A stretch of 64,000 nucleotides of DNA from Branchiostoma lanceolatum. Taxonomy: Eukaryota > Chordata > Leptocardii > Amphioxiformes > Branchiostomatidae. The translations under genes and the position numbers were made by a program. This document shows, piece by piece, positions 47,399 to 59,222 of this stretch (positions are counted from its first letter, which is position 1; each line of letters starts with the position of its first letter). The stretch covers positions 3,759,001 to 3,823,000 of the forward strand of contig NC_089731.1 of NCBI RefSeq assembly GCF_035083965.1, in the 5' to 3' direction. The notes beneath the pieces were generated by a model. That model saw nothing but the letters and a program-made list of their open reading frames with translations. It was not told where the DNA came from and did not search any database.

Positions 47399-48464
47399 GG
47401 TATTTAGAAGTGTTGTTTTATATCTCAATCTAGCATTTTGTATAAGAGTGTGGAGTATTGGATTGTATTTTTATACTTTTACATTTTCAAACAAGATTGC
47501 TCTTGTGCACTTATGGTGAAATATGTATGCGAAAGCTAGAACCGAATATGAAGAAATTGTCATCTTTATTCAACACTCGTGTTGTGATATTAACGTGGAG
47601 AACAGCACATTTTACAAGATAGCTTTGATTATCTGTTGTGTGAATATGGTAAAAATGAACTATTTTGCTCGTGTATTTTACTCGAATATCATTGTAGTTG
47701 TTGGATTTTAGGGGCTGGTCCCTTTGTAGTTATGCATCAGTCTCACAACTGTCTCTTTCCCAACTTTATTGAACAATGAACAAAACATACAGAAGTCGTC
47801 CTGTTCTTATTACAGTATATACAATCTGATAAATCAGGTTCAAGATAAAAGTACGGCGTCCTTACGGTATTGGTTCCCTCCCACAAGACGTTTTCAGTCT
47901 TTTCTCCTTCGGCCTTTGCGAATTTGATATAATTTTCCACTTCAAGGTTTTATGAAGCAATGCATGTGGAGTTAGACACATCGGCCCTTATTCAAGAGGA
48001 CACTTCTCCACAGCAACGTCAATGTAATGTTTGCGTCAAAATTTACAGACGTTCAAAGTCACCCACATAGACGCATTTTCATTTAAATAACCCTTCCAGA
48101 TAAGTTTAAGTAGCGTGAAATCAGTTGAAATATTAGTGCCTCGTATCAGATCTACAAGAATTTACTTGTAGATCTTATTTAAAATTACTTAAAAACAAAT
48201 GGGTCTTAGATGGATTGCATAGTAAATGTTACCCAAAGGGTAAAATCGAATATTTACATAGCCTCCATAGCAGGCTCTCTGTGCCTTTTTTTGGATTATA
48301 ACACACTTTTTGCTCATGACTTCTTTTTGTACTTGGTCGTTTGTGCAGCCAGTCCGTAACCGTATTATAAGCCAATAAAAGGCCCAGAGAGCCTGTTATG
48401 GAGGCTAGTAGATTGTAACACGTAACTACAGCGATTTCTTTGGCTATGTGACGTCACAGTGTCG
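47399..48464. other. Tail-to-tail region between the NlpC/P60-like and SLC7A4-like genes
   Basis: It holds the 3' ends of two convergent genes. A minus-strand AATAAAG at 47765-47770 would serve the SLC7A4-like gene with a 3' untranslated region of about 700 bases. An inverted-repeat element fills 48259-48407. No coding exon seen. Confidence 0.55.
48259..48407. mobile_element. MITE with TAGCCTCCATARCAGGC ends
   Basis: The left arm TAGCCTCCATAGCAGGCTCT then CTGTGCCTTTTTTGG and the right arm are reverse complements over about 36 bases with three or four differences. The spacer of about 75 bases is AT-rich. It ends 57 bases from the SLC7A4-like stop codon, so it should be part of that gene's 3' untranslated region. 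Confidence 0.85.
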
Positions 48465-51400
48465 TCATCTCCGAGACCCTACTCTAAGTATACTATGATC
48501 ATCCGATGAAGGTTCTCTCTCCACCTCGCTCCCATCGGAATCCTCCGACCTGATCGGTCTACTGCTCTTCCTGGGCCGGGCCGTCTCCGTGGGCTCACTG
48601 TCGTACATGCCCGGCGGTGGGGACCGGGTGCCGTACGTTGATAGCGGGAAATCCGAGTCGGAACCGCCCGGAATGAGGCTGTCCTCCTCTCCTACCTGAC
48701 GACGATCGTCGATAACTAAGGAAAAGAAAATTATTAGTTAGTTAAATTCCTCCCACACCATAAGGTCCATAAGGTGTATTGGGCGGTGCCCATCTCATTT
48801 TCATGGCCCTGGGCCACACTGTGGTGCAATCACTGCAGCAGGGGGCTAGTCCACTGGCAGTGGAGTGTGTTTAACTTCCATACTGTTTCAGAAGTATGTA
48901 CCGTTTTTATAAAGTCATTGGTATGATTAAGATGAATTGAGTCTCTGACACCCTAAAGTGGGACAGCTAACGAACTGAGTGCTGTGGAGGCCTTAGATCA
49001 GTGAAAACATACAAGATAGCTCGTTTTCCATTAGCCGTTTTACGGTATGTTCCTCCAATTTTCGGCAGATTCATGATGTAAATGCAGCACAATAAGATGG
49101 TTTCAAGCAATTTTGAAATTTTAGGAAACTTTGGTAAATTCTATAACAGTCATAAACTTTACTACGTTTTTGCGACCTTGAAAAGAAGGAAAAATCTTAT
49201 AAGACAATAAGCTGATATAAAATTTGTGATGCAAGTAGGGTATAGTGGCCTTACATGACGGTGGTTGGCTGACCCTGATGACGTCACTCCTCTTGTACAT
49301 CTTCCGTTTGGGCACGATGAGGTAGGGATGCTGCGGTCCGGGGTCAGGACCCTGGGCACGGCTGTACCGGATTCCGTACGAGAAGTAGATCAGGAAACCT
49401 GAAGAAACGGAGACGGGATGATGAAAAGTTTTTTTTTTTTATTACATAGAAATCTTAATTGACACAACAAAAGTACAGCGACTTCCGTAAGGTCTTCTAC
49501 AACTAAACATGCAAACAACAACAATGGGATACAAAATAATTCACCTTAGTAAAAGTATAACAAGTATATGAATACTTTAACATGTCGAGTTTAAACTATC
49601 ACTTACACTACTAGTTCTAAGATCTAAACATTCTCTGATATATTTACCTATTTGTACACAGTAAGGGTTGTCTCCTTCTAGAATGTATTTGAACCGCGCT
49701 CAAAGCCCAGTTCTTTATATCAACGACACCATATGAACAAAAATCATCATACAAAACAAGTAACAGAATACAAAACATAGCATACAACAGACGAACGGTA
49801 CATGTATCTCGGCAAACAAGTGATGAGCTTAATCCTGTGTCTTGTGTGTTAACGAGTCTCTATAATCAGAGTGTTCCGGATGGTGAACAGTTGGTACATG
49901 TAATAATAATACTGGTTTTTATTCACATTCAAAAACAGTGACAGGGTGGCAGGGTCCCATGTAGGGACCCTGAATTGGTCTGTCAACTTTACACATTTAA
50001 AACATTTTTAAAAATACATTATTGCACACTGTTGACAGCACATACATTATTACAATTAAAAAATTTCTTCCACTAACTTCACGAATTAAAAGTTACACAC
50101 ATTCGTAGTGTATCGAACTAAGCTCGTGGCAGCCGGTCAGATTTTACAGTTCGTTAAGGCTTGTTGTCCTTGTTCAGCAGTCTTACGATGTATGGTATAC
50201 TACTGTTTCTAAATCTTTCAGTTCTAGTTCTGACTGTGTCGAGTTCGTTACAATGTCTTGTGTGGCGGTTACTAATCTGTCCTCTGGATTGAGGGAGCAG
50301 ACCTCTCAAGGACGTGTTGTTCAGCAGTTTTCTCCCAAAGCGGAGGCACAGTTGTTCCCGCCTCGTATCCAATCGTTGCAGTCCAAGCTGTGTACAGGCG
50401 TCGGCGTAGTTAGAGTACCTGCTGCCCCCCAAGATGATCTTACATGCCCTCCTTTGGATGGATTCCAGCTGCGATGACTGCTTGTTTGTTAGTCCAGGAC
50501 TCCAAACTGGGGCCGCGTATTCGAGCACTGGCCTAACGTACGTTGTAAACACTGCAGCCAAGTCGACGGCCGGTAGGTTGAACTGTTTTAAGCGCCTTAG
50601 GAGGAAAAGACGCTTACTGCCTTGTTTTGTCATGTGGCTAACTTGAGTGTTCCATTTAAGGTCTGACTGTAACCATATCCCCAGCAGTTTGGCGATATTC
50701 ACTGTCTGAAGTGTGTGGCCATCAATCTGCAAGGGCGGCAGAGGTAGAGGGATCCTGGTGAAATAAAAGTGCATCACTTTGCATTTTTTTGGATGGAGTT
50801 TCATGTTGCTTTCTTTTGTCCAAAGTTCCAGGTCGGTAAGGTCGTGTTGTAGTGATGACTGGACACTTAGTAGTCTTGTCTCGATGATGTTAAGGTCGTC
50901 AACAAACTTCCAGTGACACGATGTTGTATTCTGTGCCGCACTGTTTATAGCTGCAATGAAGACGATTGGTGCAAGTACTGTTCCTTGGGGTAGACCACAT
51001 GTTAAGACTTCCCATTCCGAGAGTGATCCTTGGTAAAGCACACGTTGTCTTCTCCCGGACAGGAAGTCGCACAACCACGGTACGAGTGCTGGTCTGCATC
51101 CAAGGTCTAACAGCCTTGTTACTGCAATAGTATGGTCGACGCGGTCAAATGCTTTTGAGTAGTCTGTAAGGACGAGACTACTCACTGTGCCGGCGCGGTC
51201 CGAGTTCTTGTTGAGCAGGTGTGTGATGTCTACCAAGCATTGTGTGGTTGACCGCCCAGGAAGTCCCCCAAACTGCTTAGCGTCTATGTTGGGAGCGATG
51301 TCAGCTAAGCCTCAAGCGTCAAACCTCTGCACGTACAACAACCCAACACACTTATCGAGAAGAGTAGATGTGATCATGTGTGATTGGTAATAAGAAGCGA

Positions 51401-54400
51401 GCCGTAGCTAAGCTGCATTGCACTATAAGGCCATGTTGATTTGATTATATGGATGCCACCCGCGCGCGCGCGCATCAATTTTCGTCAGTTAACCAAAAAA
51501 CAACGTTTTCGGCCATACTGTAAATCATAAAAATCAGCTGCAAAATAAGAAAATACATAGCTGTAGATTCTATCTCGGCATTTCCCTACTCCACCTGATT
51601 AGATATTACAAAACGGGATCCTCACCGATGATCATCCAGATGCCGAATCGGACCCACGTCATGGGCTGCAGCGCGACCATCAGGTAGATGTTACAGAACA
51701 TGGAGATGGCGGGAAACAGCGGGACGAACGGGACCTACGGAATAACATTAACGACAACGAACATCAACACTTCGCATAAACATTATTGTTCTCTACTACT
51801 GGATATATAATATCTATATATACACATGCATATGCCATAGGTGTGGATTCTACCAAAAGTATGTTTTAGGAAATATGCTCCGCTCCCCACCGCATGGGTA
51901 GCGGACTAAAGCTAAGAAGGCTATAGGAAATAGGCCAGTGGCCAAGAGTGAAAAATAAAATAACTCAGTCTTGTGCATGGTATACCCTTTAGGTAAAATA
52001 CAACAGTTCAACAGTATATACGTATGAATACAAAATGTGAGGGTTAGCTATAGCAGATAAACACATAACTGTTTTTTCAAACATTGTTTCAATTGCCTAG
52101 AACGGACTAGAATTGCCCACTACCGAGCATATACATGTCAATTTGTTGAAGTGGAATAGTGACTTGTAATATAAGTGCTCACCTTAAAAGTCATGATGTT
52201 CCTGTTCTGTTGATGAGCTCCGATGACGATGAGCGACAGGAGGAAGCCCACAGAGAACACGGTCACTCCCGAGATCGCCCACCACTTACTCTGGCCAAGG
52301 GCTGGAGTCATCGGATAGAAAGAAAGTTCAACATTATGTAGAACTCACAATCTAAGCAAAACGTGCAAAAAGAAAATTTAGAACACTCTGTATTCAGTTC
52401 AATAAACATTTTGTACATAAGAACTTAGAATACAGTCCAGGGTACCGAAAGTGGACAATTGTTCAACACAAAAGATGGCAATCATTTTACACAAGAAAGT
52501 ACGGTTACGAGTGTTTGCGCTCTCATTTATCTATTGTTTACTATGCGTATCTTCGGTGTGAAAATGGTTAAGGACATGTGGCTATCCACTTACTGACTGG
52601 GCGTCATCTTATGATTTACACGTGATACGAGATACATTTCATATATCAATCAAATACAAACTACAAGAAGGTTCTAGTATGTACTTGAAAACCACATACC
52701 GTCGACGCCGTAGAACAGCACGATCGCCAGCCCGACCTGAAACATGGCCATGATGAGGACGGCGGTGGTGACGGCGTGCCCGGGCTCGTACCGGTTCAGG
52801 AACCCCAGGAACGAGAAGGAGTCCTTCAGCCGGCCGGGCTTCTGCTTCTTCCGGCGTGCGCGAGCCTTGGTGGCCTCCTCGCTGTCCTCCAGCCGCTCGA
52901 ACCACGGCGGGATCATCTCCAGACCAGCCACCTCGTGAGGGAAGTGCGACTGGTATCTGTGGGAGAGGGGGGGGGGGTCGCTTTAGTCGTTGCAGTCCAC
53001 ACATTTTTTTCTTTTAACGAACTCGTTCAGTGCAAGGCCGCAGGGGGGCACTCATCAAAGCACTGAACTAATTCTTACTGTAGCAGCATCTCTTCGCCCT
53101 AGGTCAGAAACATCAATGCTCGAGACAAGCATGACTTCACTGACCCATTAGGAGAAGCAGGGGTTACGAAGGCTGCTCAGGAAATTCCCTACCCCATTTA
53201 GGCTGGCACGTTTTGGTCCACTCACACCGGGGCATGCCCCTACTCTTTTTCGAAAGATGTGGTGGGTTCTTTTACCTAATACCAATCGCCGGCAAAAAGA
53301 TGTAACGTTATTAGAAGGAATATGATAAAGAATGTCAATAGTTACAGCAAACGAAGTATTGAGAAAATGGTGAAGAGGCGGCATAGACTGATGTGAGCAG
53401 CACATAACAACAAAACAGACTGTTCGCCATATAGCCTACGTTTCACCGATATGTCTTTATCATCATCTTTATATCTTTGTATGCATGTACATTATGCATA
53501 CATAGGAGGGAAGGGGGAGAAGACAAAAAGAGAGACAGAAAGACAGACAGACAGGTAGACAGACTACTCTCCAAGCCGAACTTCTGCTTGGAGAGTAAAA
53601 CACCACAACTTTCTATCGTTCGTTCTGGAGTCTGAACAGCTTTGATACCTTGTGACGATGAGACTTGCAGAGACAACCGTGTACGCTAGGAGCGTTCCTA
53701 TGGACATGAACTCCACTAGCGAGCGTAGGTTGAACAGCAGGGTTGTGATGGCTCCCAGAATGCCGAACACGATAGTGGCGAGTACCGGGGACCGCGTTCT
53801 CTCGTTAATCTGTGTAAATATAGAAATATTCAACGTTTCAAACACATTCTCTTTCCACTGAACTCTCAAATAAAAGCATACAAAACTCAATCAAAAATTT
53901 CGCTTTCAAGACGCTGATCTTTTGGTGACGAGCATCTCGATATTTTGAATGCCTGATGCTGTAATGTAGCAGAATACGCCATACGTTGTACCTTCTACCA
54001 AATGCTGTACGATAAAGTTAACTGTATGAAATCGCTAAAAGACGTGGATAGTAGACTACGCATATACATTTTACCCTAACTCTATTATCTCTTTGCAAAA
54101 GACTGCATTTACTGCAAAGTCCCTCAAAATAAATGACTTTAACAGCTTACAAGAATGATATTTAGCCTAGTCAATGAGGCCTTCTGTTTCCTTTCTAACC
54201 ACCTCGGTTCAACAAGCATATTAGAAAACTAAACGATCCAAGTACATATATTTTGTCAAAGTCACAGATCTACTTTGTGGATCGGCAGAACAAAGAATTT
54301 CGTAGCAGCTTGTGTCGGTACAATGAATGAAAGCTTACCTTTGCGAATGAGTGGTAGAACAGTCCGTCCGATGCCAGGGCGTACACACACCGCGGCATGG

Positions 54401-57400
54401 CGAACAGTGACGTCACCAGTGACGCAGACATGGCGCAAAGAGCCCCCACCGCGATAATGTTACCCGCCCAACCCCAGCCGCGCATCCTGAAACAGGGAGG
54501 AGAAATTGACTGAATGTTTACCTATCATACACCTTTCTCACGCGGCGGACATGATAGAATGAAGACGAGGCCAATGAGGCAAAGAAGCAAAAATAATGTA
54601 CAGATTTAGTTTTCCTCCTAAATCACATTAAGTTTTAAAATATGATATCCAAGTATCAATATTACAACTAATGCAATGTACAAAAAAGATGCAGCAATTT
54701 AGAGCTTCGTTGACCGATCCCATAGTCTCCGCCCTTCTCTGTCAGAGCGTAGAAATGCAAAATAAAAACATAGAAATGCAAATATTTGACGGTCATGCAG
54801 CCACTTCCTCATTGGTCGATTCTCTAATTATCAGGTAATCATTGGCTAAACTGGTAATTGTGATTGACAGTTAGGATCGGTCTAATGTTTGCCACAAGGG
54901 CCTCGTTTTCATTCTATCATGGCCGCCGCGTGAGAAAGGTCTATTGCTGTGATTTGAATCATGATAGTAAATTGCTTTTATATTTCTTTATAGGCCTTAT
55001 GTAGAATTTGAGATATACAGTGCTATTTTCCAGAAACGCGTAGAACTAGTACAGAAATACAAAGGGTGACTTTTATCTCAAATTATGCATGCGGGTAGAC
55101 TGAGTTAAATGCAAACAAGACTAATGAAGTAATCTTAAAGCTATATACAGGAATGTACTCGGTAACTTTGAGATATTAGCAATAAATGCTATCTGTCAGA
55201 AAATATCATTTTAGATTAGCGTCCCAACTGCTACATATTGCAGAAGCAATAGATTTCATTTTGCATAATTACCAACTAAATTGTTCTTATATTGCCATAG
55301 AACGCAATGTATGTTTCATCATTAGAACAAGGTTATCGACTTACTTGAAAGCTTCAGGTAGCGCAGACTTGGGGCTGATTTTCGTCCATGGCACCATCAG
55401 TGTGAGAGCTCCTGACACTCCCGTGTACGCAAATATCGCGAGAAACAGCGAGACACAGATGGCTACAGGGATGCCCCGCGCGGGATCCTGAGCCTCCTCG
55501 GCCACGTTTCCGACCACGTCAAACCCGACGAACGCGAAGAAGCACGAAGACGCAGCTGTAATGGTAAAAGGGTAACAGATGTATTGATGTTAACTGTTGG
55601 CATGCTATATCAATTGGCATTGTTGCAGCTTTGACAAAGATGTGCAATGATATAACGCCATCGAAACCAGCTGTTCTTGAGTTATCTTGTTCACCAACAG
55701 ACAAACACGCATACAATAGCTACTGAAAATATAACCTAATATGACATTTCATGGAGGAAACAATGTACAAGTGGCAGCTATGTACATGATCTTTAAACAG
55801 GCAATTATTCTCCCTACTGTATAGTAGCCGGCGTAGCCTGGCCAGTAATACATAAGCTCCAAACTTTCATGGCAAAGTATACTAGTGCTTGACGTAGTCA
55901 GTCTGGTAGAAACTACCCGTATACCACTCACCCTTAATGACGCTCTGCCAGCCGTTGGGCACGAACCCTCCGTGGTCCATCCAGTTGCGCAGGTCAACCA
56001 GGAACAGCCCCGAGCAGATGATGAAGGCCACCACCAGCAAGTTCACCAGGGTCAGGATGGTGTTCAGGTGGGCGGACACCTGTACACAATTTTGTAATGG
56101 TTAGAAGCACTTTACTTAGACTTCTGTCTAGACGTAGATACAAAGTTGCCGCCCGTTGATGAAGGCTTCCACCGCCATATTTGCTAAGGTCAAGTAGGCA
56201 TAGTGTTTAGATGGGCAAAACCTGCAGGAAGTTTTGTAAGACTAAGAAACCCTTTGGTTGATTAAGAAAGTCGGTGGACTTGTTAACAGGTAACTTTACT
56301 AGGCGGGTGTTTGTTCGCGCGTTAGTTTATTGATGAGTAGGTAGGTTGGTTTGGTTGAGTGATGGGGATGCAACACAAGGGATTTTGGCAGACTCATAGA
56401 TAAAACAAATATGACTCTATATCTAATACTAAACTTTTGTCATTTGCAATTGAGTACTCCGAATGCATAATGACTGAAACAAAACCCCCTACCCCCTGAC
56501 ATTGATACGTACCTGCGCCCCGAACGCTATAAACACCATGACGAACAGCATGAGTCCGCAGGCGACCAGGTCCGGACTGTCGGCGAACGGCTGCACGTCC
56601 CCCATATTCATGTTGGTGTTGGTCCAGTTCGAGATCTGGTAGCTGGCCAGATTAGAGAAGCAATATATGAGAGAATGTACAATTCCACCCTCAACAGGAA
56701 AGGGGGTCTACGCGTTCAACTTTCAGGCACTTGGGATAACCCCCAAAACAGGAACTAATTGAGTCATTGTCATACAACTTTGTCTTGACTTACTATTCTA
56801 TTGAACCATTGTCTTCACTTCATTCATATGTCTATTCAGAGTTTTGGTTTAAAACCTGGTTCTACCATATCTTTCCCTGTATTCACTGACGGAAGATAGC
56901 GGATGCTGTCTGAAACGTCTGACTGTTTCAAAATCTTATCCAGTTGCTTGAGTAACTATTTTTGGTGTATCTTATTACATCAGGATGTCTAGTCTTCATC
57001 AACTTACCCGGCCAGGTAGTCCACGTACCCGCTCCAGGCTCGCGCTACTGCGGCTGCGCCGATGACGTACTCCAGGATCATGTTCCACGCGATGACGAAC
57101 GCCAGGAGCTCTCCTACGGTGACGTAGGTGTACACGTACGCAGAACCTGTGTGAGGGGGGGGTGGGTACGTTAGGTTAGCTGGGACGATTATACACATTG
57201 CCAATCGCTGTACGTTCACGTTTGGTGATTGCTCATTCAAAAAGAAGATTTCATATTAGTACAGATGATCAAAAACTTCGGTCAGGTTTTTTCTGGGTGT
57301 GTTACAATACATTTATGCCGATAAAGACAAAGTTAGGCATGCTTTTGGCATCCTCGCACCAAACACAGGGTGCGTGGCACTTCTAGGGTTAGACTCCTTG

Positions 57401-58191
57401 CATCGAACTCAGCGTAATTGACATTTATAGCCTGGGTTAAACCATTAAAGACTCGGCTCCTTTAGGAATCCTGAAACCAAACAACTAATAAATGACACTT
57501 TTAAGGTTAAAGACTCGCCTGCTTTAGGAATCCTGGCGCCGAACTCGGCGTAACACAGTCCAGACAGCAACGCGACCACTCCGGCCAGCAGGAAGGCGGC
57601 CACGATGCCCGGACCCACGATGTCGTGCGCTACGGTTCCCGTCAACACGTACAGACCCGCCCCCACCTGGAAACGGATGAGATCATTGAATTCAGTTGCC
57701 ATCTATGTACAATCAAATAACTGGTCACTGCATCTGGTCATCCAATTGTAACTAACTGTGAGACTAGGCTTACACATGCGTTTTTAGTCGACTTGGAGTC
57801 GACTCAGGACTGTGCAAGGAGAACAACGGTTACCCTAGTTCACTCAAGTAGCGTTTCCAGTAGGAGAACTACACTTGAACAGCCCAAAGCTCCTCACACA
57901 CAGCCCTGAGTCGACTCCAAAAACTGATGTATAAATCGGGCCTAAGTGTTGTTTTGTTATGTTTTATAACCGGATAATCTAATGATTAAGAAGAGCATTG
58001 TTAAACCTCCTCACCATAGATCCCAGGGACAGCAGTGTGAGTTCCAGGGTGGACAGGCACCGTCTGAGTGGCGTAGACAGAGCGTCCAGGCCCATATTCT
58101 TAGTCCGGACCAGCTTAGAACACAGCGCGCTGCACAGCAGGCTGGAGCCGCGCGCGTCCGAGGCACCGGAGTTCACAGACCGCGACGACAT
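48465..58191 (-). CDS. Cationic amino-acid transporter family member, SLC7A4-like, 713 residues
   Basis: Thirteen exons in phase: 58191..58015, 57666..57519, 57146..57008, 56642..56513, 56079..55932, 55555..55345, 54486..54339, 53809..53649, 52956..52700, 52301..52183, 51734..51626, 49398..49255, 48715..48465. The start [20 protein letters not shown], then [71 protein letters not shown] and [20 protein letters not shown] are signatures of CAT transporters and closest in my reading to SLC7A4. About 14 membrane segments are expected at the plasma membrane. Human SLC7A4 has not shown clear arginine transport alone, so the substrate is open. Exon 2 ends in a GC donor (CAG/GCGAGT); the other introns are GT-AG. 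The cytosolic tail is acidic and serine-rich. A LINE lies in the intron before exon 12. Confidence 0.93.
49901..51310 (-). mobile_element. 5'-truncated non-LTR retrotransposon (CR1/jockey-type) with intact RT segment
   Basis: The minus strand has one open frame from about 51305 to 50154 (some 380 codons, the upper end reading [20 protein letters not shown]). It contains reverse-transcriptase blocks [35 protein letters not shown] and KFVDDLNII, the catalytic F-x-D-D. The thumb region ([48 protein letters not shown]) and the usual C-terminus ([18 protein letters not shown]) follow. The 3' end is a 250-base tail finishing AATAAAAACC and (ATT)n. The endonuclease half is missing. It lies in an SLC7A4-like intron, in sense. 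The undamaged frame suggests a recent insertion. Confidence 0.92.
51430..51486. repeat. Repeat end TGATTTGATTATATGGAT with (CG)n core, copy 2
   Basis: AAGGCCATGTTGATTTGATT then ATATGGATGCCACC, a run of CG dinucleotides, and ATCAATTTTCG. It matches the copy at 38812 and recalls the end of the element at 2230. It lies in the same intron as the LINE, upstream of it. Confidence 0.55.
53565..53597. repeat. Minimal 33-bp foldback palindrome
   Basis: TACTCTCCAAGC, nine spacer bases, then GCTTGGAGAGTA. It is the shortest paired member of the family found here: two end motifs and almost nothing between. It lies in an SLC7A4-like intron about 50 bases before an exon end (minus sense). Confidence 0.85.
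54532..54939. mobile_element. MITE with 41-bp inverted repeats beginning CCTTTCTCACGCGGCGG
   Basis: The left repeat (54532-54572) contains CCTTTCTCACGCGGCGG, ATGATAGAATGAA and ACGAGGCC; the right repeat is its complement with two mismatches. The 320-base interior has no open frame of note. It lies in an SLC7A4-like intron between the exons ending at 55345 and starting at 54486. Confidence 0.9.
57315..57552 (-). pseudogene. Relic tandem copies of the SLC7A4-like exon 2 end and its donor
   Basis: The exon 2 end, in plus-strand sense, reads AGACTCGCCTGCTTTAGGAA then TCCTGGCGCCGAACTCGGCG. Degenerate copies follow on the intron side: AAAGACTCGGCTCCTTTAGG then AATCCTGAAACC at 57447-57478, a piece with ATCGAACTCAGCGTAA at 57402-57417, and a weaker one with GGCATGCTTTTGGCATCC near 57333. 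The true donor is a GC site, while the copies lack a usable GT at the same place. Confidence 0.65.
57765..57944. mobile_element. MITE with TAGGC ends and a GTCGACTC core
   Basis: The left arm TAGGCTTACACATGCGTTTT then TAGTCGACTTGGAGTCGACTC pairs with the right arm ending GAGTCGACTCCAAAAACTGATG then TATAAATCGGGCCTA, with several mismatches. It is 180 bases long, non-coding, and lies in intron 1 of the SLC7A4-like gene. Confidence 0.75.
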
Positions 58192-58205
58192 GTTGACGTG
58201 TCTCC

Positions 58206-58500
58206 TAGCGTATCTTTTTTAGCAGTTTGCTTCGCTCATTCGTCCTCTGTTGATTCTTCTCCTCCTGTTTTTTTTCTTAGCGGTTTGCTTCGCTCATTTG
58301 TTTCCTATTGATTTTTCTCCTCGCGTATCCTTCTTAGCGGTTTGCTTCGCTCCTTCGTCCTCTGTTGATTTTTTCTCCTCGCGTATCCGAGTTTCTTAGT
58401 GGTTTGCTGCGCTCATTCGTCCTCTGTTGATTTTTTTTATCCTCGCGTGTCTTTCTTAGCGGTTTGCTTCGCTCATTTGTTCCCTTGCGTTTCTGTTTGC
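58206..58500. repeat. Minisatellite with repeated upstream ORFs before the SLC7A4-like start
   Basis: Five units of about 60 bases each, sharing TTAGCGGTTTGCTTCGCTCA, TTCGTCCTCTGTTGATTTTT and CTCCTCGCG in plus-strand sense. Read on the minus strand (the gene's strand), units 1, 2, 4 and 5 carry ATG...TAA ORFs of seven codons: MSEANC, MSEANR, MSAANH and MSEANR at 239..219, 297..277, 416..396 and 476..456 (add 58000). Unit 3 has lost its ATG. The block begins 15 bases upstream of the real ATG at 58191, so at least the nearest unit is very likely in the leader. Confidence 0.9.
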
Positions 58501-59222
58501 CTCTGGCCAGGCTGCCATTAATTCTTCACTGACAATCTGTGAATGGAAAGGAATGAATGAATGAATGAATGAATGAGCAATAGGTATAATGACATGCAGT
58601 TATGCTGCTTTAGCTTGCCAATTATTGAACCCTGAAAGACCGGATGCGGGCTACATATTAGTGGGATTCTAGAGCAAAATCATGTCAAAGGGAAAATGTA
58701 CCAGGTCTATTTTTGTCCTCGTTACAGTACCTTCTTGGTGAAAGTGAAACGATTTTACACATTATAAGGAAAAAGTCATATGACAGCGCCAAAAATTGTA
58801 GAGAACATAAGAAACTGAGAAAATAAGAGATAGATACGTCAGTATCCTGACTAAATCGCACTCCTAGAGGCCGGCTCGAAGGATACGGTGTGGGTCAATA
58901 ACCTCCGCCCGAGAGCTCGAGTAAACACAGGCTAGATACTTCAGTATTTACACTTTCATCCCCCAAAACCCGTCATTGTCCGCCCCATGTTTACAGCAGG
59001 TGGACCGTACACTTCGGTGGGTCGTCACTAATCTCCAAGCAGATGTAAGGACCGGATCAGTGTGTTTTCTGGTATTTTATTTTCGTCTATCAACAGGGCC
59101 CGGGTTTTTAGATCTTGAAAAATGCGTATAAACTGCCGAAAAAAACACGCGAAAAACATTGAGCTATTCTCTTCGTCTGCTTGAATGTTATGTACCGGTT
59201 ACCGCTGGTTATATGATCTGTG

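Noticed and set aside
52639-53004. 121-codon minus-strand frame overlapping an SLC7A4-like exon
   Set aside because: It is a shifted frame of the same GC-rich exon; the transporter frame continues in phase through both neighbours.
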